Below, one piece after another: positions 11,309 to 21,575 of a stretch of 64,000 nucleotides of DNA. Made by a program: the position numbers and the translations under genes. The notes under the pieces were generated by a model. The model had not been told where the DNA came from, ran no database searches, and worked only from the letters and a program-made list of their open reading frames with translations. Origin of the DNA: Plasmodiophora brassicae (Eukaryota > Endomyxa: Phytomyxea > Phytomyxea > Plasmodiophorida); contig CP145420.1 in the NCBI GenBank assembly GCA_036867785.1, positions 682,001 to 746,000 of the forward strand, read 5' to 3'. Positions within the stretch are counted from its first letter, which is position 1. Every line of letters starts with the position of its first letter.

Positions 11309-13624
11309 TCAGTCTGCTCGGATCGCCCTGAGCACGTTGCCAATGGAGACGGCGCCGAGAACGCCGCGGTTGTCGTCGACGACCCAGGCGCGATGTATGC
11401 CAGCAGACGCCATCTTTGCAACGGCGATCCCGAGCAGATCCGATGGACGGACGCTGATCCCGGCGTGGCCCTCGGGAATGTCCTGTGTGCGACGTCCAAT
11501 TGAATGCAGCGCCTTGCCAGAGCGTCGGCAGAGCGTACCTTGCTGGTATTCGGGTCACACGCCTGGCAGTTCCGAACACGGCCGAGGAACTCGCTGACGG
11601 TGGACGCCAGCGTCGAGATCATCGCAGCCCGCATGACATACTACACGTCGTCGTCGTTTCAGCAGGGCTCGACATCGAAGTGTAAAACGCTGACCTTGAG
11701 GTCGCTGAGCGACAGGTTGCCGACCAGTTTCCCGTTGTCGACCACGGCCGCCGACGACGTCTCCTTCTGGATCATGGCCTCGATCGCGGACAGCAACGTG
11801 CTCCCGGGTGCCACCGTCATGAAGCTGGTGTCGACCACGTTCAGCTCGTCAATCTGCACCGGCGCTCAGCATTGACACACGCGCGTCTCGCGTCGATTGG
11901 GCTCACCCTGCGTGCCATGATACCCAGCGGGGGGTTCATTCGCGCCATGTACCGCAGCACGTCGCTCTGCGACACCTTCTTCAGCGTCTCGTCCACGATC
12001 GCGACCGAATGCGCATCCGACAGCGCAGCGACCAGGTTGGTACCCGCCAGTCGAATATCGCTCTGTGGCGACCGGAACGCTGTCCAGCGCGTGTCAACGC
12101 ACGACGGGCACGCGTTTGAACGCCCAGCCCGACCTGCAGTGACGACGTTGACGGGGATGAGACGAAGAATGCCCCTCCGTATGAACTCGTCGACACCGGT
12201 GGACTGGCTGACGCGATGGTGCCGGGCGCCCCCGACCAGGAGCGCGCCCAGGTCGTAGTAGTCGAACAGGCCGGCACACTGCCCAGTAGGGCTCACGACC
12301 GGTATGGAGCTGATCCCTGGACGCCTGTGTCAGCGGTACGCGCGAGACGAAGCGGGTCGCCGACCTTTGTCGGCCATTACGCGGCACACGTCTTGGACGG
12401 TGGCGTTGGTCGGCACTGTGTAGATCTCCCTGGATGGATCCTGTGGGAACCCGCCACAGGTCAACAACGTCGGGCTCGTGGGGTACGATGGAGGCGTTGG
12501 TGGCGGTTGCTCGCGACAACGAGCGATAGCTTGCAGCAGGTCTGTCATGGAGACCACCCCGATCGGGACGTGGTGGTCGTCGATGATGAACACGCGATGC
12601 ACGTGGGCGTCCAAGATCCTGTGCAGAACATCGCCGAGCGTGTCGTTGCGACTGGCGACGACTTGCTCGACGACCTGGTGGAGTTTCGATCGTTTGTGCA
12701 CGTGGCCGGCCAGCTCGCCGACCGTCATATGCAGGCAGCTGTACGTCTTGCGCTGGAATATGACGCCGACGTCGGTCATCGACAGGCAGTCGACCAGGCG
12801 ACCGCCGTTGCTGTCATCGACGACGGGCGCCGCGTACACGTTCTGTCGGTGCATCTCCAGCAACGAAGACAGCAACGGGTCCGACGACCTGACCGACAGC
12901 GGCGACGGTGTCATCACGTCCTGCATTGTAATTGCACTGGCGGCAGGGTAGGCGTGTATCTGGGGACGAACGAATGAACGGGAGCAGGACGGCGACGTAT
13001 GGGGTGGCGCGTACCTTGTCGGCACAGAACCGTATCAAGTCGGTTTGCGTTAACATTCCAGATAGGGTCGGCTGTTCGCCCGATCTGGTGCCCAGCAGGA
13101 TCCGATGGCGGTCCTGGTTGAACAGGATCATTGCCTCCAGCGCCGATTCCGACGGGTGAAGGACAATGTTATTCGCAGGCCTGTCTTTGTGTAAACCTTA
13201 GGCAATGGCACTTAGTGGGCCGCATATGACGATATGGGATGGTGGCGACTGACGAGGCGCGACTGAGACTGGGGCGAGTTTCGGCAGACGCTGCGACAGG
13301 ACGCGCTCCAGGTCGTCGTCGTCGGCCGGAAGGCCTTCCTTCGCGAAGCTCATCAGCAGGAGCACGGCGACGTCGTGCAAGTCGACCCAGTCGATCACGT
13401 GCGGCCCGGAAGACGATGTAATCGGGGCGCTCTGCAGCGAGTGCTCTGACAGGACCTTCCCAGGACGGTTGAGCGCATGGCGTCAACGGGGACGCCCGCC
13501 GGTTCCCCACCTTGCAAGCGCGCTCCATGGTGGTGGCTTCGTCCAGGGTCACAATCGGGACCATGGCGCCGACCTGGGAGCAGGGCGTCGACCTGAGCAG
13601 GTCAACGAGCGCCATGGACGACAT
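11309..13624 (-). CDS. Protein with eight CBS motifs (SNF4/AMPK-gamma-like)
   Basis: Nine exons (13624..13511, 13455..13254, 13184..13015, 12959..12365, 12316..12134, 12079..11907, 11853..11695, 11640..11539, 11482..11309), 623 aa, all junctions in frame with introns of 48-69 nt. Eight CBS-type beta-alpha-beta motifs can be read; the best are VYAAPVVDDSNGGRLVDCLS, HRVFIIDDHHVPIGVVSMTD, ISSIPVVSPTGQCAGLFDYY, SSAAVVDNGKLVGNLSLSDL and HRAWVVDDNRGVLGAVSIGN. CBS pairs bind adenine nucleotides; AMPK-gamma and plant PV42/SNF4-type proteins have four. Eight is double length and may form two stacked discs. No kinase, channel or IMPDH domain is attached. A regulatory energy-sensing role is inference. 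ATGs at 13624 and 13615 are both possible starts. Confidence 0.85.
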
Positions 13625-13924
13625 GACGCGTGCGGTTTGGGACGAGACAAGCGAAGGCCCCAGGTACCACACGTACTGGGACAGACAGCACGCCTTGCCA
13701 CAGCGATACCATGCAGACGGACGACGTGACGTCCAACGGTGCGTTTATTCTATTCACCCTACGCTTTCTGACGTCGCCGACGCCCAGGGGCTGCGAGGGG
13801 CTTCAGCGTCTGAGCATGAAGCGGCGAGTACGGGCTGTCGAACAGCGGGTCGTTCAGGCCATACGGTTTGTACGCCCACCTGATCACATGTCAGGCGGCG
13901 CCTGCTGACTTGACCATCGATGTG

Positions 13925-14275
13925 TTACCCTTGGATCTGGTCGAAGATGTCCTCGTGGGTGCGCACCTCGTGGTAGCTGGTCAGCAAAGGGGCCCGCTCG
14001 AAGACGCCGATGACGTCGACGGTCTGCAGGGCGGGCATGACGGATTTCACAGGGTAGACGCGGGCCAGGACAGTGTCCGGCTCGCTCCAGCTGCGGGCCA
14101 TGGCCGACTTCGAGGCCGACGACCGCGTCTTCAGGTTCTTCATGGCCTTGCAGCGACGCCGGGCGTTACTGTCGACCAGAGCGGCGATATGCGGCGGGTT
14201 CAGTGCCACCAGGAACGGGATCTTCTCTACCGGCGCCTTCGTCCTCGACTTGCGACGCTGACCATTACCCATCAT
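13925..14275 (-). CDS. Hypothetical protein, 116 aa
   Basis: Single open frame from two adjacent ATGs (14275, 14272). The N-terminus is basic (GNGQRRKSRTKAP); the middle is well ordered (IPFLVALNPPHIAALVDSNA) and the end acidic (HEVRTHEDIFDQIQG). Third-position GC is high, supporting coding. I recognise no family. A GTAACA sequence at the very end of the frame could be a splice donor, so a C-terminal extension is possible. The 300 bp upstream of the CBS start on the other side (13625-13924) show no gene. Confidence 0.5.
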   Translation of the reverse strand: MMGNGQRRKSRTKAPVEKIPFLVALNPPHIAALVDSNARRRCKAMKNLKTRSSASKSAMARSWSEPDTVLARVYPVKSVMPALQTVDVIGVFERAPLLTSYHEVRTHEDIFDQIQG

Positions 14276-14522
14276 GCCCGGCCCTCTACCTAGCTGTGGC
14301 GCGTGCCCATTGTACTGCACACAAACGTACGAAATCGTTACCCCTGATGTTGGTACGGCCATCTGCTTTCACCTGCACGTTTTCCGCTCTGTTTCCCTCG
14401 AGTCTGTCTTTCTACGCGGGAGCCCAGCCGTACGCCGCTCTATCCAGTTCGTATTCAGGTCAGATGCTGACGCCTTTAGTGCTTAGTCGCTTCGTATTGC
14501 CGGTCGATGATGGGCAGGGAAC

Positions 14523-15738
14523 ATGAGTGGCAGCGTGCGCGTGCCACTGTGGGTATCTAAGGCAGCGAGGGCAGCGATGTCAGTCGACGGGAGTACGACG
14601 TCGACGGGGAGACGACCATGGCGGAACCCGTCGCCGAAACCGGCGACCTCGCACGAGGCCATCGGCGAAGCCGGCCAGACGAAACTGTTCCGCACGCAGG
14701 TCCTCGCCGAACTCGAACGCCAGCACCAAGCCAAGGCCATGTTCCCGATCACGCCCGACGTCACTGAGCGCGATAAGGACTGGGACCTGGCCAGTCGCCA
14801 GCACCTATTCAAGCTCAACTTCCCGAACGTCGCCCTCGACGACGTCATCGACACGTGGTCGCCCGGCACGTCGCTGGAGAACGCCGCCTGCGAGTTCTAC
14901 CGCCACAAGATCGACCGCGTCGCCGGCCGCGCCTGGGACAAACAGGACGAGTGGACGCGCCTGCGTCGCGAACTGGAGAACGCTTCGTCGTCGTCGTCTG
15001 TGACCGCCCGCGCCGGAATGGTACATTTGCCGAGGATGCAGTTCGCGCAGTTCTCCGCACTGAACGAGGCGTGCACCTCCTGTTCAGATGCGGTTCGCCG
15101 GTCGCCCGTCGGCGAAAGCCTTCGACCCGTCGCCGTTCTGGTACCGGCTCGCGGATACGCCGCGGTCGGCGAACTGGGTGCGCAACGCCATCTGCTTCAA
15201 GGACCAGGTCGACCAGCAGCTGCTGCAGTCGATGGACGCCGTCGAATACCGCCGACGGCTCCACGACCACATCGTGCATCGGTTCAAGATGCGCCGCCGG
15301 GAGAACCTGGCGCAGGAACGCCGGTTCCCGACGACGTTCAAGCGGAGCCTGAAGCGGGCCACGCCCAGGGCGCCATCGAACCGCGAGGAGGACCGGATTG
15401 ACCGGCTGGCGAAACCGTTCGAGAGGAACATGCTGCCGGACCTGGTCCCTGAGGCGGACCCGGCGGCGATGGCACCCGCGTTCCAGTCCGTCGTCAAACA
15501 CGTCGTCCCAGAACTGAACCTGCACCTGATTCTTCGGCAGCCGCTGCCCGACACGGTCGCACGACTCGCCAAGAAGCACCTGAACGTCGCCCGGCAGTAC
15601 AAACATCGCGAGCAGAACGACAAGCAGACGGCCAGGGCCGTCCGCGACCAGATCGCATCGTTCGAGAAGAACCTGGTCGCCCGCGAACAGCAGGCGCTCC
15701 AGCAGCAGGCAGCGGAAGCGTCGGCAACGCCTGAATAA
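14523..15738 (+). CDS. Hypothetical charged helical protein, 375 aa
   Basis: Two exons, 14523..14999 and 15088..15738, phase 0, 88-nt intron ending in a good polypyrimidine-AG (CACCTCCTGTTCAG). The protein is Arg/Glu-rich and helical; recognisable blocks include SRQHLFKLNFPNVALDDVI, PFWYRLADTPRSANWV and a C-terminal coiled coil (QIASFEKNLVAREQQAL). No enzyme motif, signal peptide or membrane helix. High third-position GC throughout. Such proteins are common in axonemes, and an axonemal protein (CCDC40) is encoded in this window, but no specific homology supports that role. It is convergent with the LIM-ankyrin gene, with 57 bp between stops. Confidence 0.6.
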
Positions 15739-15795
15739 AATTGCAATGATGTCAGGCAAACGACCGTGCTGTATTGTATCGGTGGGGGACGACGT

Positions 15796-16681
15796 CTACG
15801 CGGCCGTCGTGCGCTTCTGCTGACGCATCGTGGTGATCTGCTTGTGGACGACGTCGATCAGCATGCGGCCCTGCTCCAGGTTCCCGCTGCGGAACGCGAT
15901 CTCGATGGGCGTCGCCCCATCCTCGTCCTTGTCGAACAGCGACTGCAGACCGGCCTGCAGGACGGCCACGCGAAGCTCTTCGACGTCGCCCGACTTCAGG
16001 GCGTTGAACACGCCAAACCCGATCCCGTCTGATTCGTCATTGCCGCCCGCCTCCGCTTCCTCGTCGGGTTTCGCCTCCGGTGGCGTCTCGGTCGGCTTCT
16101 CGGCGGGGTTCGCGGGTGGCGCCGCCGAGTCGAACTTCTTCAACCGGTCGCGAACTGATCCCGTCCCTGCTTCAGACGACGACGGTTGCTCTTGCTCCGC
16201 TGGAGCGGACGACGCGTTCGTCGTCGGTGGCGCCGACAGCGATTCAGGCTGGGACGACGCCGGGCTCGCTGTGGCCCTCGCCGACAACTTCGGGCCGGAC
16301 GACAGCGTAGACGGTGGCGCGTTCGCCGATAACGACGCCTGCAGGCCCGAGCGGCTCTTGAACGCGGGCATCGACGGGTCGTAGTCGTCCTTGAACACGG
16401 CGTACGTGCCGCGCTCCTTGAACATCTCCAGGAAGTGCACCTTGCAGTAGGGCGTGGACTGGTACATGGCGCAGCTCGTCGCCGACACGACGCAATCACA
16501 TTTCGCGCCTGTCGTTCGCCGCTGTTCAGACGGCGGCCGCCCGGCATGCGCGCGCAGGCGTCCTACATTTGAAGCAGCGCTTGTGGAAGACGGCGTCGGC
16601 CACGTTGACCGCCTCCAACGGGTACACCGTCTTCTGGCACGCCTGGCACTTCGTCGTCGCACCGCCTAGCTTCGCCGACAT
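15796..16681 (-). CDS. LIM domain plus C-terminal ankyrin protein
   Basis: Two exons, 16681..16567 and 16508..15796 (275 aa); the 58-nt intron cuts the LIM domain exactly between its two zinc fingers. The spliced LIM (residues about 10-62) has all ligands: CQAC, HKRC (H and C), CAKC, and CKVH at the end. A Pro/Ser/Glu-rich linker of about 130 residues follows. The C-terminus (NALKSGDVEELRVAVLQAGL, then DGATPIEIAFRSGNLEQ) reads as one to two ankyrin repeats. LIM domains mediate protein-protein contacts, usually with actin-associated partners. The ATG at 16681 places the LIM at the N-terminus as in LASP-type proteins. Divergent from the PPR gene, about 320 bp apart. Confidence 0.82.
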
Positions 16682-17002
16682 CGATGCCGAATCCCTGTTG
16701 GGGCTGGCACGCGCCCCCGCCTGTCCCTCACAGACCCGGGATATCTTTCCAGATCGCCGTGGCACACGTGGCCAGCGGCGGCCCACGCCGTCATCGCCTT
16801 CCCGAACCGGACAGTCGTGGCCGTGTATTGTCTGGAACAGGTGGCCCCAGGAAGCTGCAGTCGCGCACCCAGTATGTCCTGCAAATGCGTGACTGTGGAC
16901 TGCAACGGTGCGTCAGTGCAGCTACGTGCGGGTCACTCACGGCCCGGGGCACCTTTGTTCAATACACATCGCCGAAGCGCCGCCCGTGCGCGCTGGCCGC
17001 CG

Positions 17003-18973
17003 ATGGTGGGAGTCGCCGCGCGCGCCCTGGCATGTATTCGCGCTCGTCTAGGAGCGTCGTCGTCGACGACCGACCACCTGTTCGGCGTGTTCCGGGCGCA
17101 CCCGTCAGTGGCGACGGCGGTGTCGGCACTGAAGGTGGAACAGGACCGCAATCGGGGCCTGGCCGTCTACCGATGGGTGATCGAATCCAGCCTGCCGGCC
17201 GGTCTTCCGTTCTTCCAGGCCAGCATGGCCTTCTGCAGACGGTCGTACCCTGAGCAGGCACCGATGGTCCTGCAAGCGGCCCTGTCCCGGCAGATTGGCG
17301 TCTATGAACCGCTCTTCTGCATGTTTCTCAGCGCTTGCCGGAAAGCGAGGCCGGTGCTCGTTCAGGACGCATTGGATATGTACGCCAGATGTGGGCCACG
17401 AACCGCTGGCGTTCTGGTCGACATGGCGACGGTTTGCAAGGTGGGCGGGCGCCCTGACGATGCGTTGTTTCTGCTGGACGATGCCCTGGCCGGGAATGTC
17501 GCGATTCCAGAGAGGCTGCTGGCGATGCTGGCAAGGTGCTGTGCGAAGTCAAGGTCGCCCCGGGCCGCTGACCTTGCCGAGCGACTGTTCAACATGATGA
17601 ACGACGAGCGTATCTCGATGCATGATAACATGACAATGTACAGCAACCTGATCAAAGCGCTGCTGGCGCAGGGGCGTTTCGACGCCTGCCTCAAAGCGAT
17701 CTACCTGATGGACCTGCGGCGGCTGCCGCCTTCGGAACCGATTTTCAACCTAGTCCTGAACGCCCTGGCCAAGAATGACCGTTGTACGCTGGCGATGACC
17801 GTGTTCTGGATGACGGTGCAGAGGCGAATCCGATTGTACTGCCCGGTGGTCGGGGGCCTGGCGGCCTCCTGTGGCAGGGCGGCCAACCTGCCCGCCCTGG
17901 AATCCGTCCGACGGTACGCCAACGACCATTCCATGGAGGCGAACGACGTTGTGCTCAGCGGTCTCATCTCTGGGTACGCTCACTGCGTGCACGTCTTCGT
18001 CGCTCAGCAACTGTTCCAGGACCGGTGCCGGGCGACGATGCCCCCCGGCTTCGTATTCGACGCCATGATCGGGGCGTACAGTCTCCATGGGATGCTACCG
18101 AAGGCGATTGCCACGTTCGACCAGATGATCGAATCGCAACGGAAGCCGTCTGAACGGACGCTGACCACCCTCCTTCTCGGGTGCTGTCATGTCGGTGATC
18201 TGGATCGCGCTAAAGGGTTCATCGCTGACTTCCTGCGTTCCTACGGTATCTCGTGTACTGCCGAGTCTTCCCAATTTCTGGTCGATTTGTACGGCAGGCA
18301 CGGCAACCTGGACGATGCCGAACAGATTGTGGTGTCCTCGTTCAACAACGATGCTGCGTCATGGGCCAGTCTTCTCAACGCCTGCCGCGTGCACAAGGAC
18401 ATCGTTCGAGCAGAACGCGTGTTCTCCAAGGTCATCTCGTTGCCGAACGCGTCGCTGGCGTCTGCGTACGTAGAAATGTCAAAGATCTATGCAAGCGCAT
18501 CACTGTTCCCTCAAGCGATCCATATGCGACAGCAGATGAGGGCGCTGGGGCTGGTCGACGGGCCGCGCTCGACAACCGTCCAGCTTCCTGACCGGTCGAT
18601 AACCTTCAAGTCGTGCGATGCGGTGTACCATACGGACGCCAGGCTGAACGCACAGCATGGGCGGATGATCGGGTGCCTGCTGGACAACGGGTACAGGCCC
18701 GACGTGTCGCTGCTCGCCATACAGATGGCCTCCGAGGAAGACGCTCGCCAATCGGTGTACCTGCACAGCGACAAGATCGCGTTGGCGTTCGCGCTCATGC
18801 ACGTGGCACCCTGCGACCCGATTCGCCTGACGAAGAACACGAAGATGTGTCCGGACTGCCACTGGGTCGCCAAGCGCGTCTCCGGTCTGTTGAACCGCGA
18901 CGTCTACGTTCGCGACGTTGCCAGACATCATCATTTCAGACATGGTCAATGTTCCTGTAACGATTACTGGTAG
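17003..18973 (+). CDS. DYW-type pentatricopeptide repeat protein, organellar RNA editing type
   Basis: Intronless, 656 aa from the ATG at 17003, chosen because it begins a basic amphipathic presequence (MVGVAARALACIRARLG); ATG 16874 is an alternative. About ten PPR motifs fill residues 60-500 (TMYSNLIKALLAQGRFDACL, SERTLTTLLLGCCHVGDLDR). The C-terminus is a DYW domain, a cytidine-deaminase fold for C-to-U editing in mitochondria or plastids: CPDCH, the VRDVARHHHFRHGQCSC block and terminal NDYW are intact. The catalytic HxE motif reads HSD (588-590; the DNA is cac agc gac), so the usual catalytic Glu is Asp. DYW proteins outside plants are patchy (heteroloboseans, Acanthamoeba, slime moulds) and usually seen as transferred. 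Confidence 0.92.
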   Translation: MVGVAARALACIRARLGASSSTTDHLFGVFRAHPSVATAVSALKVEQDRNRGLAVYRWVIESSLPAGLPFFQASMAFCRRSYPEQAPMVLQAALSRQIGVYEPLFCMFLSACRKARPVLVQDALDMYARCGPRTAGVLVDMATVCKVGGRPDDALFLLDDALAGNVAIPERLLAMLARCCAKSRSPRAADLAERLFNMMNDERISMHDNMTMYSNLIKALLAQGRFDACLKAIYLMDLRRLPPSEPIFNLVLNALAKNDRCTLAMTVFWMTVQRRIRLYCPVVGGLAASCGRAANLPALESVRRYANDHSMEANDVVLSGLISGYAHCVHVFVAQQLFQDRCRATMPPGFVFDAMIGAYSLHGMLPKAIATFDQMIESQRKPSERTLTTLLLGCCHVGDLDRAKGFIADFLRSYGISCTAESSQFLVDLYGRHGNLDDAEQIVVSSFNNDAASWASLLNACRVHKDIVRAERVFSKVISLPNASLASAYVEMSKIYASASLFPQAIHMRQQMRALGLVDGPRSTTVQLPDRSITFKSCDAVYHTDARLNAQHGRMIGCLLDNGYRPDVSLLAIQMASEEDARQSVYLHSDKIALAFALMHVAPCDPIRLTKNTKMCPDCHWVAKRVSGLLNRDVYVRDVARHHHFRHGQCSCNDYW

Positions 18974-19045
18974 ACGCACGTCAACGTGATAATATAGAAT
19001 GACGCAATGTGATCGCATTGGGGTTTACTGCTAGACGGCATGGTT

Positions 19046-20020
19046 TCACTCTGCATTGACGGGAGCAGCCGGCGCCTCCATCGACTCCCCGGCCGGTTTG
19101 TCGTCGGCTTCCTGGACGACGGGCGTCGACGACACCTGGACGGGTTCGTCGGCGGACGCCTCGACGGCGACCTCCGGCGAAGGTGCCGGCTGTTCACCCT
19201 CCTCAATCGGCATCTTGGCGCTCTCTTCAGGTTCCTCCACCTTGGCTGGAGATTCGTCTTGCATCGGCTCTACTTCAGGGATGCCACTTGCTTCCGCCTG
19301 CTCAGGAGCTTCTTCCTTGGTTTTGGACGCGTACTTTGCGTCAGGAGCTTCCTCAGCTTCCTCAGGGGTCTCCTCTGCTTCGGCGGTTTCCAGTTCATCC
19401 AGTTCACCGGCGACTTCTTTCTCTTCAGGCAATTCTTCCTCCTCTTCAGGATCTTCCTCGTGTGCCTCCTCCTCGTCGGCTTCGTCGACTTCCTCCTCAC
19501 GGTCTTCCTCTTCTGGCTCCGCGCCGAGGTCTTCTTCGGCCCCTTCCCCACTGACGTCCTCGTCACCTTTGGCCTTCTTGGCCCTGGTCTTCTTCAGCGC
19601 TGCCGTCGCTCGTCGTTTCGCTGGTGCCTTCTTCTGAGCCTCCGCACCTTCCTCTTCTTTCGGTTCAGGGAACCCGCCCTTCGCCTTAACCTTCTTCATG
19701 AACTCCTTCTTGAACTCGGCCTCGATCTTGAACTTGCCCCTAACCTTCACGACGTGCCCTTGATCGATCCCCTTGTCCAGGCCATCCTTGAAATGACGGG
19801 CGAATCCCGCATCGGACACCGTGTAACGCGAGCGGACCCAGTCCTGGATCTGCTGTCGCGACACGGTCCCTTTCAGGTCGCAGATCGCCTCCATGATCAT
19901 ATGCGCGAACGTCGGGTGCTTCGTCTTCGGTGTCGACGTCTTCGCCTTCCCCGCCGCCGCCGCCCGCTTCGGCGTCGACACCTTCGCCTTGCTCGGCGAC
20001 GCTGTCGCCGTCTTCACCAT
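19046..20020 (-). CDS. Linker histone H1-like protein with long acidic tail
   Basis: Intronless, 324 aa. A basic N-terminus rich in SPSK/TPK motifs (residues 1-32) precedes an H1/H5 winged-helix globular domain at about 33-98 (TFAHMIMEAICDLKGTVSRQ, DQGHVVKVRGKFKI). A short basic stretch (KKAPAKRRATAALKKTRAKK) follows, then about 170 residues dominated by Glu, Ala and Pro. Canonical H1 has a Lys-rich tail, so this is unusual; it may be a chromatin protein that binds nucleosomes with the globular domain and histones or chaperones with the acid tail. Open frame and high third-position GC are clear. The frames on the opposite strand across the acidic tail are compositional shadows. Confidence 0.78.
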   Translation of the reverse strand: MVKTATASPSKAKVSTPKRAAAAGKAKTSTPKTKHPTFAHMIMEAICDLKGTVSRQQIQDWVRSRYTVSDAGFARHFKDGLDKGIDQGHVVKVRGKFKIEAEFKKEFMKKVKAKGGFPEPKEEEGAEAQKKAPAKRRATAALKKTRAKKAKGDEDVSGEGAEEDLGAEPEEEDREEEVDEADEEEAHEEDPEEEEELPEEKEVAGELDELETAEAEETPEEAEEAPDAKYASKTKEEAPEQAEASGIPEVEPMQDESPAKVEEPEESAKMPIEEGEQPAPSPEVAVEASADEPVQVSSTPVVQEADDKPAGESMEAPAAPVNAE

Positions 20021-20312
20021 CACTCAACGAGACCCGCAAACTCCGTTGAACGCTGCCGCAATGAAAGGCGCAGCTCGGCAATCAGAGCTGCACGCACTGC
20101 GCAGCTGCAACTGATACAGTTGCGACCGGGGGTTCCCGAGCGAGGTTCACCTCCCCAGTCTGCCCGCTCGCCGTGCTCCAGCAACGACGGCCCGTTTGTC
20201 TCGGCCGGGTGCGGCATCGGTATAGAAACGTTCGCCGCCCCGCGATGACGTCATTGGCTACGTCAGTTGCAACGGCCGCGTGCCTCAAGACCATGCCGTC
20301 ATTCCCCAGACC

Positions 20313-21575
20313 ATGCTGTCCCGCCTACCGCTGTTGGCTGTCGCGTTCGCGATTGCAGTGAATGCTCAGTCGGGCAATGTGGCACTGACGAACGGTCAAG
20401 GCACAATCACGGCGAGCGGCCTGCAATTCTCGCCGTGTTCCGATCAGACGTTCACGTTCCCGCCGTCCGTCCCGGCCGGCCTCAACGACCAGAACGCCAA
20501 CGTCGTCATCACGATCACGTACACGTACACGGCGGCATCGTCGTCGCAGATTATCGCGTCCAAGGGCGTCCTCATGACGGTCACCCTCATGAAAGGCACA
20601 ACAGCGTGCATGCAGCCGCTGTCGATCACGTTCATGCCGACGACGAACAGCAACCCGAACACGGTGTCGTTCACGGTGCCGACGGTCGCTCGATTCGACT
20701 CGATAAGCTTTGGCGCCCAGCAACCCGCCCCCGACACGTGCCTGCCGTCGCAACTGACCGCCCCAGGCATTACCGGGTTCGCTCCCGTCGACGTCCAGCT
20801 TGCCATCACGGTCGGGCAGCCCAACAACAACGGCGTCACCCAGGTGGCAACCAACCAGGGGCAGGTCGGTCACACGCTCCACTCGCATTCCCGTCTGGCG
20901 TCGCTAACAAACCATCCAGGTGGTCGCATACGAGGGCGGACAGCTCCAGGGATCGTTCACGTGCCCGCCATGGGTTCGTCATCGCACATGCGCAGCACCG
21001 CCTTCGCTGATTATGCTTGCCAGGGCAACAAGACGTACTCATTCGACAAGACCGAGATCGTGTGGTTGCCGTGCGCGTACAGCGGCCTGACGTTCTACGA
21101 CACGGCCAAGAAATACGCGATGAAGTCGGTGGTGGGCGTGACAATCACGCTGCACAGCGACGAGGACGTGACGTTGTCGCTGCGCCTACACAGCGTGGGC
21201 GTGTCGCGAGACGTGTTCCAGACGATGTTCCATGTGACGGCGGGGACCGCCTACCAAACGGTGACCATCCCGGTGCCGGGCGCCGGGACGAACGTCATCT
21301 TCGACCAGGTCCTGATCGCCGAGTCCCAGGGCATGCCGTGCGCGCAGGCCCAGAGCATCTACATCCAGAAAGTGGCCATCGCCGGCCTCCCCAGCCTGCC
21401 CAACGACTACACGCCGAGCAATAATGGCGTCGTCAACACCGGAAGCGGCGCGAACGGCCAGGCTGGCGGCGGTGGCGGGGCACACTCGGGCGCTGGCGAC
21501 ATCCTGTCCCGAAACTTGCTCACGTCCACCATGGCCGTCAACCTACTCGCTCTGGCCGCTCTTCACATCGTCTAA
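20313..21575 (+). CDS. Secreted two-domain protein, possibly GPI-anchored
   Basis: Exons 20313..20864, 20920..20973 and 21024..21575 (385 aa). The signal peptide is MLSRLPLLAVAFAIAVNAQ. Two beta-rich halves of about 170 residues look like diverged copies of one domain (SGLQFSPCSDQTFTF against IVWLPCAYSGLTFYD), each with paired Cys. The end has a Gly/Asn-rich spacer and a hydrophobic tail (STMAVNLLALAALHIV) fitting a GPI-attachment signal. Both introns can be read through without a stop in part, so the splicing is inferred from composition and domain continuity. Extracellular; function unknown. A damaged partial copy lies at 31951-32064 on the other strand. Confidence 0.72.
   Translation: MLSRLPLLAVAFAIAVNAQSGNVALTNGQGTITASGLQFSPCSDQTFTFPPSVPAGLNDQNANVVITITYTYTAASSSQIIASKGVLMTVTLMKGTTACMQPLSITFMPTTNSNPNTVSFTVPTVARFDSISFGAQQPAPDTCLPSQLTAPGITGFAPVDVQLAITVGQPNNNGVTQVATNQGQVGHTLHSHSRLASLTNHPGGRIRGRTAPGIVHVPAMGSSSHMRSTAFADYACQGNKTYSFDKTEIVWLPCAYSGLTFYDTAKKYAMKSVVGVTITLHSDEDVTLSLRLHSVGVSRDVFQTMFHVTAGTAYQTVTIPVPGAGTNVIFDQVLIAESQGMPCAQAQSIYIQKVAIAGLPSLPNDYTPSNNGVVNTGSGANGQAGGGGGAHSGAGDILSRNLLTSTMAVNLLALAALHIV

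Noticed and set aside
14845-15759. 304-codon minus-strand frame
   Set aside because: Antisense to the two-exon hypothetical gene; Arg-rich composition typical of reverse reading of a GC-rich gene.
16817-17002. N-terminal extension of the DYW PPR protein
   Set aside because: The frame is open but begins with GTG, and ATG 17003 starts a typical organelle-targeting presequence.
19040-20248. Long plus-strand frames opposite the linker-histone gene, Leu/Phe/Arg-rich or Ser-rich
   Set aside because: Shadows of the acidic Glu-rich tail read in reverse; no domain, and the H1 globular domain fixes the true strand.
20865-21023. Reading 20313-21575 as one uninterrupted frame
   Set aside because: The frame has no stop, but 20865-20919 and 20974-21023 have GT...AG ends, atypical composition and break the domain; splicing gives a more regular protein.
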